Origin: Novosphingobium sp.
GTDB taxonomy: Bacteria > Pseudomonadota > Alphaproteobacteria > Sphingomonadales > Sphingomonadaceae
Direction of reading: 5' to 3'
Length of the DNA: 64,000 bases
Assembly: GCF_027489515.1 (NCBI RefSeq)
Contig: NZ_JAIXZS010000061.1
Coordinates: 1 to 64,000, forward strand
Below, one piece after another: positions 13,504 through 21,543 of the stretch. Position numbers and translations under genes: made by a program. Below the pieces are notes generated by a model. The model was not told the DNA's origin. It did no database searches and saw only the letters and a program-made list of their open reading frames with translations. Every line of letters starts with the position of its first letter. Position 1 is the stretch's first letter.

Positions 13504-14322
13504 TTATGCATTGATGCAGGGGCAGCTTTTACCGGCAGAGACGGCGCGGCCGCAGCTCTTGCAGAGCGTATGTTCGCCCTCGGTCAGGCCGTGGCCGAGC
13601 GCGACACGCTCGTCGAACACGAAGCATTCGCCCTGCCACAGGCTCTGTTCGGCAGGCACCTCTTCGAGATAGCGCAGGATGCCGCCCCGCAGGTGATAGA
13701 CATCTTCGACGCCTTCGGCCTTGAGGAAGGCGGTGGATTTCTCGCAGCGGATGCCGCCGGTGCAGAACATGGCGACTTTGGGCGCTTTGCCGGTGCCGAG
13801 GAGGCGCGTCCGTTCGCGGCGGAACCAGGCGGGGAATTCGCGGAAGGAGCGGGTTTCGGGATTGATGGCGCCCGCGAAGGTGCCGACGGCAACTTCGTAA
13901 TCATTGCGCGTGTCAATCACGATGACCTCGGGATCGCTGATGAGGGCGTTCCAGTCGTGCGGGGCCACGTAGGTGCCGACGGCGGCGAGGGGGTCGATAT
14001 CGGGCTCGCCCCTCTGGCCCAATCCCATCGTCACGATCTCGCGCTTGAGGCGGACCTTGAGTCGGCCGAAGGGCATCGTCTCGGCGCTGGAATACTTCAC
14101 ATCGAGGTCGTCACAGCCCGGGAGCTGGCGGATATGATCGAGCACGCGGGCGATGCCTTCGGCGCTGCCGGCGATCGTGCCGTTGATGCCTTCGCGAGCG
14201 AGCAGGAGGGTGCCCTTGATGCCGGCGGCGGTACTGGCCTCCAGCAGTGGCGCACGCAGGGCCGCAGGGTCCTCGAACCGGGCAAAGCGATAGAGCGCGG
14301 CGACGGTGAGGGAGGCGGCCAT
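13504..14322 (-). CDS. trhO: tRNA uridine(34) hydroxylase, rhodanese type
   Basis: The 272-residue protein matches the TrhO/YceA (UPF0176) family, which makes 5-hydroxyuridine at the wobble position of certain tRNAs in an oxygen-dependent reaction. It has an N-terminal ferredoxin-like domain ([15 protein letters not shown]) and a rhodanese domain with the family Cys in [16 protein letters not shown] (about residues 180-190). The C-terminal Cys-rich tail ([17 protein letters not shown]) probably binds zinc. ATG 14322 was chosen because conservation starts at [14 protein letters not shown]; an upstream in-frame ATG adds only an Arg/Pro-rich shadow. Confidence 0.93.
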   Translation of the reverse strand: MAASLTVAALYRFARFEDPAALRAPLLEASTAAGIKGTLLLAREGINGTIAGSAEGIARVLDHIRQLPGCDDLDVKYSSAETMPFGRLKVRLKREIVTMGLGQRGEPDIDPLAAVGTYVAPHDWNALISDPEVIVIDTRNDYEVAVGTFAGAINPETRSFREFPAWFRRERTRLLGTGKAPKVAMFCTGGIRCEKSTAFLKAEGVEDVYHLRGGILRYLEEVPAEQSLWQGECFVFDERVALGHGLTEGEHTLCKSCGRAVSAGKSCPCINA

Positions 14323-14548
14323 GGACGCGCTCCTAGAGCGGAATGCGCCGCAGGGGCAAGGCCGGGGGCGGAGGTGGGGGCAGGGGCGTAGGCGGTGGCG
14401 CTGGGGCATTTTCGCCACACCTTGGCAGAAGAAAAGCAGGGGGGCCTGCCTGCGCGGGCACGCTCCACACAGCTCGTCGCGCTGTTCATTTTCAGTACAG
14501 GCGCCGAGATTATCGACGAATCATCGCGAACACAAACAGTTATGACCT

Positions 14549-14569
14549 GAAACAATTTCGAATTGTTTC
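14549..14569. promoter_or_regulatory. Perfect 9-bp inverted repeat upstream of porin gene
   Basis: GAAACAATT (14549-14557) and AATTGTTTC (14561-14569) are separated by TCG. The element is 39 bases before the outer-membrane protein start, within an unusually AT-rich stretch (about 14475-14740). It could be an operator or a leader hairpin. The rest of the 285-base gap 14323-14607 shows no gene; its first part is a G-rich low-complexity segment (14345-14410). Confidence 0.5.
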
Positions 14570-14607
14570 GGGAGTGTGAGCGTGTGTACAAAAGAAAGGG
14601 TTGCGTA

Positions 14608-15378
14608 ATGAGGAAAGCATATTTGCTGATTGCTTCGGCATGCTTTGCAACAATGATTTCTAACAATGCAAATGCACAGACTTATGTCGGTGTGTCTGCT
14701 GGTATTGTTGCACCACATAATTCTAATAACGAAGGTACATTCACTTCCGGTGTGCCCGCAACGACCAACCCGGCCTATCCGGCCATTGCCTCGGGGACGC
14801 CGCTCGGCTGGAAGACCAGCTTCGACGTGGGCTACAACTTCGCGGCGCAGATCGGTCATCGCTTCGACAACGGCTTCCGCATCGAGGGCGAGTTCGCCTT
14901 CACGCGCGCCGATGTGCGGCGCCACAGCGGCGTGACCGTCGGCGGCACCAACATCGATGGCCTTGACGCCTCGGTGCTGACGCGCGGGCCGACGGTGGGC
15001 AAGACCGTGGGCCAGGTGGTCGACAGCGGGATCGGCAGCCAGCGCGGCATCGCCGGTTTCGTGAACGCCTACTATGACATCAACACTGGCAGCGCGTTCC
15101 AGCCCTATGTCGGTGGCGGCATCGGCGTGCAGGAAACGAAGTTCGACTACCGCCCCTCGAACATCGACGTCGGGCAGGGCAAGGAGACCAACTTCGCTTG
15201 GCAGCTGATGGCGGGCGCGACCTACAAGCTGGGGCCGAAGTTCGAGCTGTTCGGGCAGTACAACTACCGCGATGGCGGCAAGACCCGGATGGACCTCGAT
15301 CTGGTGCCGGCGGATCTGCAGGCCAAGAGCCGGCAGTCGCTGGTCTCGGTGGGCTTCCGTATCCCGCTGGGCAAGTGA
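14608..15378 (+). CDS. Outer-membrane beta-barrel protein
   Basis: The 256-residue precursor has a signal peptide (MRKAYLLIASACFATMISNN, cut after ANA) and an OmpA/OmpW-like small barrel: alternating strands such as TYVGVSAGIVAP, FAAQIGHRF, FRIEGEFAFTRAD and GFVNAYYDI, an AFQPYVGGGIGVQETKF strand and a C-terminal strand LVSVGFRIPLGK. It resembles the P44/Msp2-type surface-antigen barrels. ATG 14608 follows AAAGAAAGGG. The first 45 or so codons and the upstream region are AT-rich, whereas the rest is typical GC-rich DNA, so the two parts may differ in origin or have been selected for weak 5' mRNA structure. Confidence 0.85.
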   Translation: MRKAYLLIASACFATMISNNANAQTYVGVSAGIVAPHNSNNEGTFTSGVPATTNPAYPAIASGTPLGWKTSFDVGYNFAAQIGHRFDNGFRIEGEFAFTRADVRRHSGVTVGGTNIDGLDASVLTRGPTVGKTVGQVVDSGIGSQRGIAGFVNAYYDINTGSAFQPYVGGGIGVQETKFDYRPSNIDVGQGKETNFAWQLMAGATYKLGPKFELFGQYNYRDGGKTRMDLDLVPADLQAKSRQSLVSVGFRIPLGK

Positions 15379-15412
15379 TGGCGTGACGGAGGGGCTGTGA
15401 GGGCGCTGATCC

Positions 15413-16711
15413 TCACGGCCCCTTGCGGTCGAGTTCCTCGTTGAGCCGCAGCGAGGTGCGCCAGAAGAAGAAGGCGGGTACGAACCCGATCACGGCGGCG
15501 CCATAGAGCACCCAGCGTACGCTTTCCGTGCCGGCCATGGGCTTGATCCCGTCGGACAGCATCCCGAAGAAGAGCGGGCCGAGGCCCAGCCCGATCAGGT
15601 TCTGGCTGAACAGGAGGATCGCGCTCGCCATCGCGCGGGCTTCGGGCTTGACCAGTCCTTGTGCGCTGGAAAAGCAGGGGCCGTAGTAAAGCGAATTGAG
15701 CGCGGTGGGGATCATCAGCAGCGCGAGCGCCCAGCGCCAGTCGGTCATGAAGTAAGCCGCGATGGAAAGCGGCGCGGCGAGGGCAAAGCCGATCGCGGGC
15801 GCGGTCATCACATGCTGGCGGTTGGTCTTGCCGAAGCGGTCCGCCAGCCAGCCCCCGGCCAGCGTTCCGGCAATCGCGGCGAGCCCGCCCCAAAGCCCGA
15901 ACCAGAACCCGGTTTCGCCCGCGCTGAGACCGTGTGTCCGCTGGAAGAAGATCGTCGTCCAGGTCGCTTTGCCATAGCTCAGGAAAGCGGCGCCCGAGCC
16001 GGCCGCCAGCAGCAGCACGAACGCGCGCGAGCCGAGGATTTCCGCAAGCGCCTCGCGGTTGGACAAGGCCTTGGGCGGCGGTGCGGCATTGGCCGCGCGC
16101 AGCGCTTCCCCCGCGCGGCGCGGATCGCGAAGCAGCAGCATGACCGCGCCTGCCAGCAGCACGCCTGGCAGGCCCACCACGACAAAGGCAGCCCGCCACC
16201 CATAGGCATCGGCGAGCAGACCGCCGATCAGCATGCCGAGCAAGGTGCCGATGGGAATGCCGAGGGCATAGATTGACATGGCCGAGGCGCGCTTGTCCGG
16301 CGGCGCCAGATCGGCAATCAGCGAATGGGCGGCGGGCGAACAGCCCGCCTCGCCGACGCCGACCCCGATGCGGGCGAGCAGCAATTGCACCAAATTCTGC
16401 GCCTGACCGCACAGCGCCGTCATCCCAGACCAAATGACGAGCGCGCCGGCGATCAGGCCGACGCGGTTGGTCGAGGGCTTGTCAGCAAAGCGCGCGATGG
16501 GAATGCCGAGGAAGGTGTAGAAAGCGGCGAACGCGATGCCGGTCATGAGGCCGATCTGCGTATCGCTGAGGCCAAGATCGCGGCGGATCGGCTCGGCAAG
16601 GATGTTGACGATCTGGCGATCGAGGAAATTGAAGATGTAGACGACGAGGAGGACGGCGAGCACTAGGCGCAGGGACTGGGGTATGGGTGTTTGCGCGGCC
16701 GTTTCGTTCAT
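15413..16711 (-). CDS. MFS transporter, spinster-like
   Basis: The 432-residue protein has 12 predicted membrane segments. VVYIFNFLDRQIVNILAEPI in TM1 and the following RRDLGLSDTQIGLMTG are typical of Spns-like MFS proteins that sit in aromatic, steroid or terpenoid catabolic clusters of sphingomonads. GVGEAGCSPAAHSLIADLAP carries the TM4-5 motif. It lies 93 bases downstream of the APH-type kinase on the same strand and probably imports the substrate of this island. That link is inference from position only. Confidence 0.88.
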   Translation of the reverse strand: MNETAAQTPIPQSLRLVLAVLLVVYIFNFLDRQIVNILAEPIRRDLGLSDTQIGLMTGIAFAAFYTFLGIPIARFADKPSTNRVGLIAGALVIWSGMTALCGQAQNLVQLLLARIGVGVGEAGCSPAAHSLIADLAPPDKRASAMSIYALGIPIGTLLGMLIGGLLADAYGWRAAFVVVGLPGVLLAGAVMLLLRDPRRAGEALRAANAAPPPKALSNREALAEILGSRAFVLLLAAGSGAAFLSYGKATWTTIFFQRTHGLSAGETGFWFGLWGGLAAIAGTLAGGWLADRFGKTNRQHVMTAPAIGFALAAPLSIAAYFMTDWRWALALLMIPTALNSLYYGPCFSSAQGLVKPEARAMASAILLFSQNLIGLGLGPLFFGMLSDGIKPMAGTESVRWVLYGAAVIGFVPAFFFWRTSLRLNEELDRKGP

Positions 16712-16772
16712 CCTCGTCCTTTCATGGGGCTGGTGCCCGTTATTGCCCCTCCGTCAGCTTTGCGGGCCGCTA

Positions 16773-16797
16773 CCTTCCCGAGACGAGCTCGGGGAGG
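16773..16797. terminator. Hairpin between kinase and MFS genes
   Basis: CCTTCCCGAG (16773-16782) pairs, with one wobble, with CTCGGGGAGG (16788-16797) around ACGAG. It sits 7 bases beyond the stop of the minus-strand APH-type kinase and before the MFS start. There is no T tract. It may trim or attenuate readthrough, and it resembles the CCCCTCCC hairpin family loosely. Confidence 0.35.
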
Positions 16798-16804
16798 GAT
16801 GGGT

Positions 16805-17881
16805 TCAGGCGCCAGCCTTCACGGCGTAGTTCCAGGCCATATCCGCCAACGGGCCGACCCGGTCGGACATCGCAGCAGCATGGGCGCTGCTGGCGGTGCC
16901 ATCGAGGTAGCGTTTCTTGATGCCCTGGATGATGCCGGCGAGGCGGAAGTAGTTGTAGGCGAGGTACCAGTCCATGCCGGCGATGCCGTCGCGCTGGGTC
17001 TTCTCGCAGTAGCGGGCGATGACCTCATCGAGTTCGGGAATGCCGAGTGCCTTGCGGTCAAGGTCCATGACGCCCGAGCGGCCGCCGTTTTCGGTGGACC
17101 ACGCCATCGCGAAGTAGGTGAAATCGGCCAGCGGATCGCCCAGCGTCGATAGCTCCCAGTCGAGCACCGCGAGCGGCTTTGGCTCGCCGTGCGCGAAAAT
17201 CATGTTGTCGATGCGGTAGTCGCCGTGGACAACGCTGACGCGTGTCTGTTCGGGCAAGGTGCGCGGGAGCCACTCGATGAGGCGCTCCATCGTCTCCATG
17301 TGCTCGGTTTCGGAGAGGCGGTACTGCTTGGTCCAGCGATCGACCTGGCGGCCGAAGTAGTTCCCGGGCTTGCCGAAATCGGAGAGGCCGACGGCGTCCA
17401 CATCGACACTATGGAGCGCGGCGAGGGTATCGACCATCGCGAGATAGGTGGCGCGGCGGTCCTCCGGCGTCGCACCGGGCATGGCGCCGTCCCAGATCGT
17501 GCGGCCATCGACGCAGCCCATGACGTAGAACCACGAGCCGACGACCTCGTCATCGGTGCAGAGGCCATACTGCGGGGCGACCGGGAAACTGGTGCCGGCA
17601 AGCGCGGCCTGCACCTTGTATTCACGGTCGACGGCATGGGCGCTCGGAAGCAGCTTGCCGAAGGGCTTGCGCCTGAGGACGTAGGGGCCGGAGGGCGCAT
17701 CGATCCGGTAGGTGGGGTTCGACTGGCCGCCCTTGAACTTCGAGACGGTGAGCGGGCCCTGAAAGCCCGCCACGTTGGCCTCGAACCATGCGGTGAGCTT
17801 GGCTTCGTCCAGCTTGTCCGCGCCTTCGGGGGCGACGGTGCCAGTGAAGGCGGCCTGTGCGTCGATGGGGGCGTCGGTCAT
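16805..17881 (-). CDS. APH-family acyl-CoA kinase, ACAD11 N-domain type
   Basis: The 358-residue protein has the aminoglycoside-phosphotransferase fold. VLRRKPFGKLLPSAHAVDRE carries the nucleotide Lys, VVHGDYRIDNMIF the catalytic loop, and AVLDWELSTLGDPLADF the metal-binding Asp (about residues 205-240). These strings closely match the N-terminal kinase domain of human ACAD11 and bacterial LvaA, which phosphorylate the 4-hydroxyl of 4-hydroxyacyl-CoA. An ACAD11-type dehydrogenase is two genes upstream in the same operon. The gap to the ADH gene is 7 bases. Drug resistance is unlikely given the match and context. Confidence 0.88.
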   Translation of the reverse strand: MTDAPIDAQAAFTGTVAPEGADKLDEAKLTAWFEANVAGFQGPLTVSKFKGGQSNPTYRIDAPSGPYVLRRKPFGKLLPSAHAVDREYKVQAALAGTSFPVAPQYGLCTDDEVVGSWFYVMGCVDGRTIWDGAMPGATPEDRRATYLAMVDTLAALHSVDVDAVGLSDFGKPGNYFGRQVDRWTKQYRLSETEHMETMERLIEWLPRTLPEQTRVSVVHGDYRIDNMIFAHGEPKPLAVLDWELSTLGDPLADFTYFAMAWSTENGGRSGVMDLDRKALGIPELDEVIARYCEKTQRDGIAGMDWYLAYNYFRLAGIIQGIKKRYLDGTASSAHAAAMSDRVGPLADMAWNYAVKAGA

Positions 17882-17888
17882 TGGGGCC

Positions 17889-18980
17889 TCACGAATCGAA
17901 GACGATGACCGAGCGGGCGGAATGGCCGGCCTTCATCTTCTCGAAGCCTTCGTTGATGCCTTCCAAGGGGATGCGCTCGGCGATGATGCTGTCGAGGTCC
18001 AAAAGGCCGCGCATGTAGAAATCGACGAGGCGCGGGAGATCGACCGGGAAGTGGTTGCCACCCATGATTGCGCCCTGCAGCTTCTTGCCAGAGAGCAAGT
18101 CGATCGCGGAAAGGCCGACCTTGTGGTTCAGCGGCATCATGCCGAGGATCGTGGCGGTGCCGCCGCGGCGCAGCGAGGCAACGGCGAGATCGCCCGAGGC
18201 GGGGCGGCCGACGGCCTCGATGGCGTGGTGGACGCCGCCCTTGGTCATTTCCTGGATCTGCTTCGCGGCATCGGGATCGAGCGCATCGACGACATCGGTA
18301 GCGCCGAGCTTGATCGCCAGTTCGCGCTTCTCCGGCATCGGATCGGCGGCGATGATGCGGCCTGCGCCGGCGATCTTGGCGGCGTTGATCGTGGCAAGGC
18401 CGACACCGCCGCAGCCGATCACCGCGACGGTTTCACCCGGCGTCACCTTGCAGGCGTTGAAGATCGTGCCCGCGCCGGTGGTGACGGCGCAGCCGATGAC
18501 GGCGGCGCGGTCGAGCGGCATCTCGGGGTTGATCGCGACGCAGGCGTGTTCGTGGATCAGCATCATTTCGGCGAAGGCCGAGAGATTGAGCATCTGGTTG
18601 ACCAAGCTGCCGTCGCTGGAGCGGGTAAGGCGCGGTGCCTCGCCGGGGCGGCGGCGGGTATCGCCGCCGAGGCAGAGCGACATCCGGCCCGTCACGCAGA
18701 ATTCGCAGTGGCCGCAGAAGGCCGAGAGGCAGGTGACGACCGCATCGCCCTTCTTGACCGTGCGCACTTCACTGCCGACTTCCTCGACGATGCCGGCGGC
18801 TTCGTGACCCGCAACGCAGGGCATCGGGTGGGGATAGGCGCCATCGATGAAGTGCAGGTCCGAATGGCACAGGCCGCAGGCGGCGGTGCGGATCAGGACT
18901 TCGTGCGGGCCGGGCTTCGAGACGGTGAGCTGGTCGATGACGAGCGGCTGGCCGGCGGCTTCGAGGATGGCGGCTTTCAT
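17889..18980 (-). CDS. Zinc-dependent alcohol dehydrogenase, MDR
   Basis: The 363-residue medium-chain dehydrogenase/reductase shows the catalytic zinc ligands (CGLCHSDLHF, then GHEAAG), the four-Cys structural zinc lobe (AFCGHCEFC...SLC, about residues 92-110) and the Rossmann motif VIGCGGVGLATINAA. Family members oxidise alcohols with NAD(P)+. The Zn-lobe spacing and size resemble class III-type ADHs of catabolic clusters. It lies between the ACAD11-like dehydrogenase and the kinase, all on one strand, so a hydroxylated acyl intermediate or the alcohol precursor is a plausible substrate; this is inference. Confidence 0.92.
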   Translation of the reverse strand: MKAAILEAAGQPLVIDQLTVSKPGPHEVLIRTAACGLCHSDLHFIDGAYPHPMPCVAGHEAAGIVEEVGSEVRTVKKGDAVVTCLSAFCGHCEFCVTGRMSLCLGGDTRRRPGEAPRLTRSSDGSLVNQMLNLSAFAEMMLIHEHACVAINPEMPLDRAAVIGCAVTTGAGTIFNACKVTPGETVAVIGCGGVGLATINAAKIAGAGRIIAADPMPEKRELAIKLGATDVVDALDPDAAKQIQEMTKGGVHHAIEAVGRPASGDLAVASLRRGGTATILGMMPLNHKVGLSAIDLLSGKKLQGAIMGGNHFPVDLPRLVDFYMRGLLDLDSIIAERIPLEGINEGFEKMKAGHSARSVIVFDS

Positions 18981-19001
18981 GGGGATCTACCTTGCACAGT
19001 C

Positions 19002-19096
19002 CCCCTCCCGCGGGCGGGAGGGGTTAGGGGAGGGCGTGTCGGGGAGGGTGTCTGGGCAACATACCCTCCCCCGGCCCCTCCCGCGAGCGGGAGGGG
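19002..19096. repeat. Two CCCCTCCCGC hairpins (REP-like doublet)
   Basis: CCCCTCCCGC (19002-19011) pairs perfectly with GCGGGAGGGG (19014-19023). The same arms recur at 19075-19084 and 19087-19096. Thus two 10-bp hairpins with 2-base loops lie about 50 bases apart, between the ACAD and ADH genes of one operon. The same unit occurs singly at 47806-47827 and a variant pair at 13406-13499. The spacing resembles bacterial REP/BIME doublets. Confidence 0.85.
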
Positions 19097-19103
19097 AGAT
19101 AGG

Positions 19104-20393
19104 TCAGCGCGAGATCGCCATGTCGCCCGAGGTGAAGCCCGGGTCGCTCGGCAGATCGGTGTGGCGCGCATATTCGATGCGGGCGACAGCGCGGGCGTGG
19201 ACTTCGTCCGGACCATCCGCGAGGCGCAGCGTGCGCTGGTGCGCGTAGGCTTCGGCAAGGCCGAAGTCTTCCGAGACACCGCCGCCGCCGTGGGCCTGAA
19301 TCGCATCATCGATGATGCGCAGCGCCATGTTGGGCGCCTGCACCTTGATCATCGCGATTTCGAGCGCGGCGGCCTTGTTGCCGACCTTGTCCATCATGTC
19401 CGCCGCCTTGAGGCAGAGCAGGCGGGTCATCTCGATATCGATGCGGGCGCGGGCGATGCGTTCTTCCCACACCGACTGCTCCGAAATCCGCTTGCCGAAG
19501 GCGACGCGCGACTGGAGGCGGCGGGCCATCTTGGCGAGCGCTTCTTCGGCGACGCCGATGGTGCGCATGCAGTGATGGATACGGCCCGGCCCGAGGCGGC
19601 CCTGTGCGATCTCGAACCCGCGGCCTTCGCCGAGCACGACATTGGAGACGGGGACGCGGACGTTTTCGAGCAGCACTTCCATGTGGCCGTGCGGCGCATC
19701 GTCATAGCCGAAGACGGGGAGGTGGCGCAGGATGTTGACGCCCGGCGCGTCCATGGGGACGAGGACTTGGCTCTGCTGCGCGTGGCGCTTGGCGCTGGTG
19801 TCGGTCTTGCCCATGACGATGGCGATCTTGCAGCGCGGATCGCCGAGTCCTGAGGACCACCACTTGCGGCCGTTGATGACGTATTCGTCGCCTTCGCGCA
19901 CCATGCGGGTTTCGATGTTGGTTGCGTCCGACGAAGCGACGAGCGGCTCGGTCATCAGGAAGGCGGAGCGGATCTCGCCATTCATCAGCGGGCGCAGCCA
20001 TTGCTCCTTCTGCTCGCGCGTGCCGTAGCGGTGGAACACTTCCATGTTGCCGGTATCGGGGGCGGAGCAGTTGAACACTTCGCTGGCCCACGAGATGCGG
20101 CCCATTTCCTCGGCGCAGAGCGCGTATTCGAGGTTGGTGAGGCCGGGACCTTCGAACTCGAAGGTATCATCGACGTGGTGATGGCCGCCGTTGCGCGGAG
20201 GCATGAACAGGTTCCAGATGCCGGCAGCCTTGGCCTTGGCCTTCTCTTCCTCGACCACCTGCAGCACCTTCCAGCGGCCGCCGCTGGCCTGCTCGGCCTT
20301 GTAGTCCTTGTGGCGCGGACGGATGTTGGTCTCGATGAAATCGCGGACGCGATCGCGCCAGTAGACCTGCCGTTCGGTGGGTTCGAAATCCAT
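19104..20393 (-). CDS. ACAD11-type acyl-CoA dehydrogenase
   Basis: The 429-residue flavoprotein aligns from memory with the dehydrogenase domain of human ACAD10/11 and with Lva[54 protein letters not shown] and [20 protein letters not shown]. At the usual catalytic Glu position the sequence reads LADGPDEVH, so Asp replaces Glu, as in ACAD11. In those proteins the enzyme removes the 4-phosphate placed by the kinase from a 4-phosphoacyl-CoA and leads it into beta-oxidation. It is first in a minus-strand operon with the ADH and kinase; an operator-like palindrome lies about 50 bases upstream. Confidence 0.9.
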   Translation of the reverse strand: MDFEPTERQVYWRDRVRDFIETNIRPRHKDYKAEQASGGRWKVLQVVEEEKAKAKAAGIWNLFMPPRNGGHHHVDDTFEFEGPGLTNLEYALCAEEMGRISWASEVFNCSAPDTGNMEVFHRYGTREQKEQWLRPLMNGEIRSAFLMTEPLVASSDATNIETRMVREGDEYVINGRKWWSSGLGDPRCKIAIVMGKTDTSAKRHAQQSQVLVPMDAPGVNILRHLPVFGYDDAPHGHMEVLLENVRVPVSNVVLGEGRGFEIAQGRLGPGRIHHCMRTIGVAEEALAKMARRLQSRVAFGKRISEQSVWEERIARARIDIEMTRLLCLKAADMMDKVGNKAAALEIAMIKVQAPNMALRIIDDAIQAHGGGGVSEDFGLAEAYAHQRTLRLADGPDEVHARAVARIEYARHTDLPSDPGFTSGDMAISR

Positions 20394-20441
20394 GTCTGCT
20401 CTCCTGCGGTGCGGGCATGTGGCACCGCTTGTGTTTGTTGA

Positions 20442-20459
20442 TTTAATCTCTCGGTTAAA
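20442..20459. promoter_or_regulatory. Operator-like palindrome, copy 1
   Basis: TTTAATC-TCTC-GGTTAAA occupies 20442-20459, with one mismatch between the arms. The core TTAATCTCTCGGTTAA matches TTAACCTCTCGATTAA at 21512 under the consensus TTAAYCTCTCGRTTAA. It is 50-65 bases upstream of the ACAD11-like start. Half-site palindromes of this size are typical of TetR- or MarR-family operators; the regulator is not in the window. Confidence 0.6.
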
Positions 20460-20503
20460 CCTTGCGCCAGATCAAGCGTCGAGATTGATCGCGCTGCGTT
20501 TTG

Positions 20504-21355
20504 TCAGCCGGCGGCCTCTGCTGCCGCCTTCATCTGGCGCAGCGCCTCGAACAGATCGGGCACTTCCGGATCCCAAGAATGGCGCGGACCGATGGTGAGG
20601 CCGCCATCGACGATGATCGAGGTGCCGTTCACGAAGCTGGCTGCTTCGCTGCAGAGGTAGAGCACCGCTTCGCCGATATCGTTCGGCTGGCCACCGCGCG
20701 CGACGGGCTGGGCAGCCTGGCTCATCATCGCGATGGCGCCCTTGGCCTGCGCTTCGAGTTCGGCAGGGACCTCCAGCGAGGTCGTGAAGATGTTGGTGTT
20801 GATGAAGCCGGGCTGCACGGCGTTCACGCGGATCTGATGGCGGGCGAGATCGGCGGCGCTGGTCTTGGTAAGGTGGAGCACACCCGCCTTGGCCACGGCA
20901 TAGGCGTTGGGCGAGTATCCGGGGCCGACCGCGGCGACGGACGAGGTGTTGACGATGGCCGCGCCCTTGCGGCCGATCATGTGCGGCACGGCATAGCGGA
21001 TGCCGAAAGCGACCGAGCGCAGCAGCAGGTGCATCGTGCGGTCCCAGCCCTCGGGCTCGATCTCGTCGATCTTGGCCATATCACCGCCCGCGCCGGCATT
21101 GTTGAACACGGCGTCGATCCCGCCGGTCTCGGCGGCGGCGCGGTCCATCAGAGCCTTGATGTCCTCGCAGTTGCAGACGTCGCAGCGCACGGTGTGGACT
21201 TCGCCGTTCGATTCGGCGGCGGTGGCGGCAAGGCCCGCTTCGTCGATATCGGCGGCGTAGACCTTGGCGCCTTCGGCGGCGAAGAGCAGTGCAGTGGCGC
21301 GGCCGATGCCGGAGGCGGCTCCGGTGACGACGACGGTCTTGTTGTGGAATCGCAT
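20504..21355 (-). CDS. Short-chain dehydrogenase/reductase
   Basis: The 283-residue classical SDR has TGAASGIG (cofactor loop), VFNNAGAGGD, a catalytic Ser in IVNTSSVAAVG and YAVAKAG (Tyr-Lys). An acidic residue after the second strand (YAADIDE) predicts NAD(H). The C-terminal PRHSWDPEVPDLFEALRQ extension is longer than usual. It lies between the two operator copies, 110 bases downstream of which the ACAD11-like operon starts in the same direction. It likely oxidises a hydroxyacyl or ring alcohol of the island's pathway. Confidence 0.93.
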   Translation of the reverse strand: MRFHNKTVVVTGAASGIGRATALLFAAEGAKVYAADIDEAGLAATAAESNGEVHTVRCDVCNCEDIKALMDRAAAETGGIDAVFNNAGAGGDMAKIDEIEPEGWDRTMHLLLRSVAFGIRYAVPHMIGRKGAAIVNTSSVAAVGPGYSPNAYAVAKAGVLHLTKTSAADLARHQIRVNAVQPGFINTNIFTTSLEVPAELEAQAKGAIAMMSQAAQPVARGGQPNDIGEAVLYLCSEAASFVNGTSIIVDGGLTIGPRHSWDPEVPDLFEALRQMKAAAEAAG

Positions 21356-21510
21356 GGGAACCTCTCCAGCTGCTTATGATTTTGGCGCGAGCTTAGGCCC
21401 AAGCGGCTCCTCGTCAATGCCGATCGGGTTTACGTTACGGCATGCATGGGTGAGCGGGATTCGCGGAAAACCGTGCTGAAATCGGCGCTTGCCAGCGTGC
21501 TGCGAGTCGC

Positions 21511-21528
21511 CTTAACCTCTCGATTAAG
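21511..21528. promoter_or_regulatory. Operator-like palindrome, copy 2
   Basis: CTTAACC-TCTC-GATTAAG at 21511-21528 is the second copy of the motif seen at 20442. It lies 16-33 bases before the ATG of the plus-strand acyl-CoA dehydrogenase operon, just ahead of its GAGAGGAG Shine-Dalgarno, and within the divergent region shared with the minus-strand SDR. A repressor bound here would cover the promoter or start of the plus-strand operon. Confidence 0.6.
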
Positions 21529-21543
21529 AGAGGAGCATAAGCC

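Noticed and set aside
16805..17881. Aminoglycoside resistance gene
   Set aside because: The kinase strings match the ACAD11/LvaA group and the operon is catabolic; no resistance-type context is present.
17775..19853. 692-codon plus-strand frame opposite the ADH and ACAD genes
   Set aside because: Shadow frame; the minus-strand genes carry all catalytic motifs.
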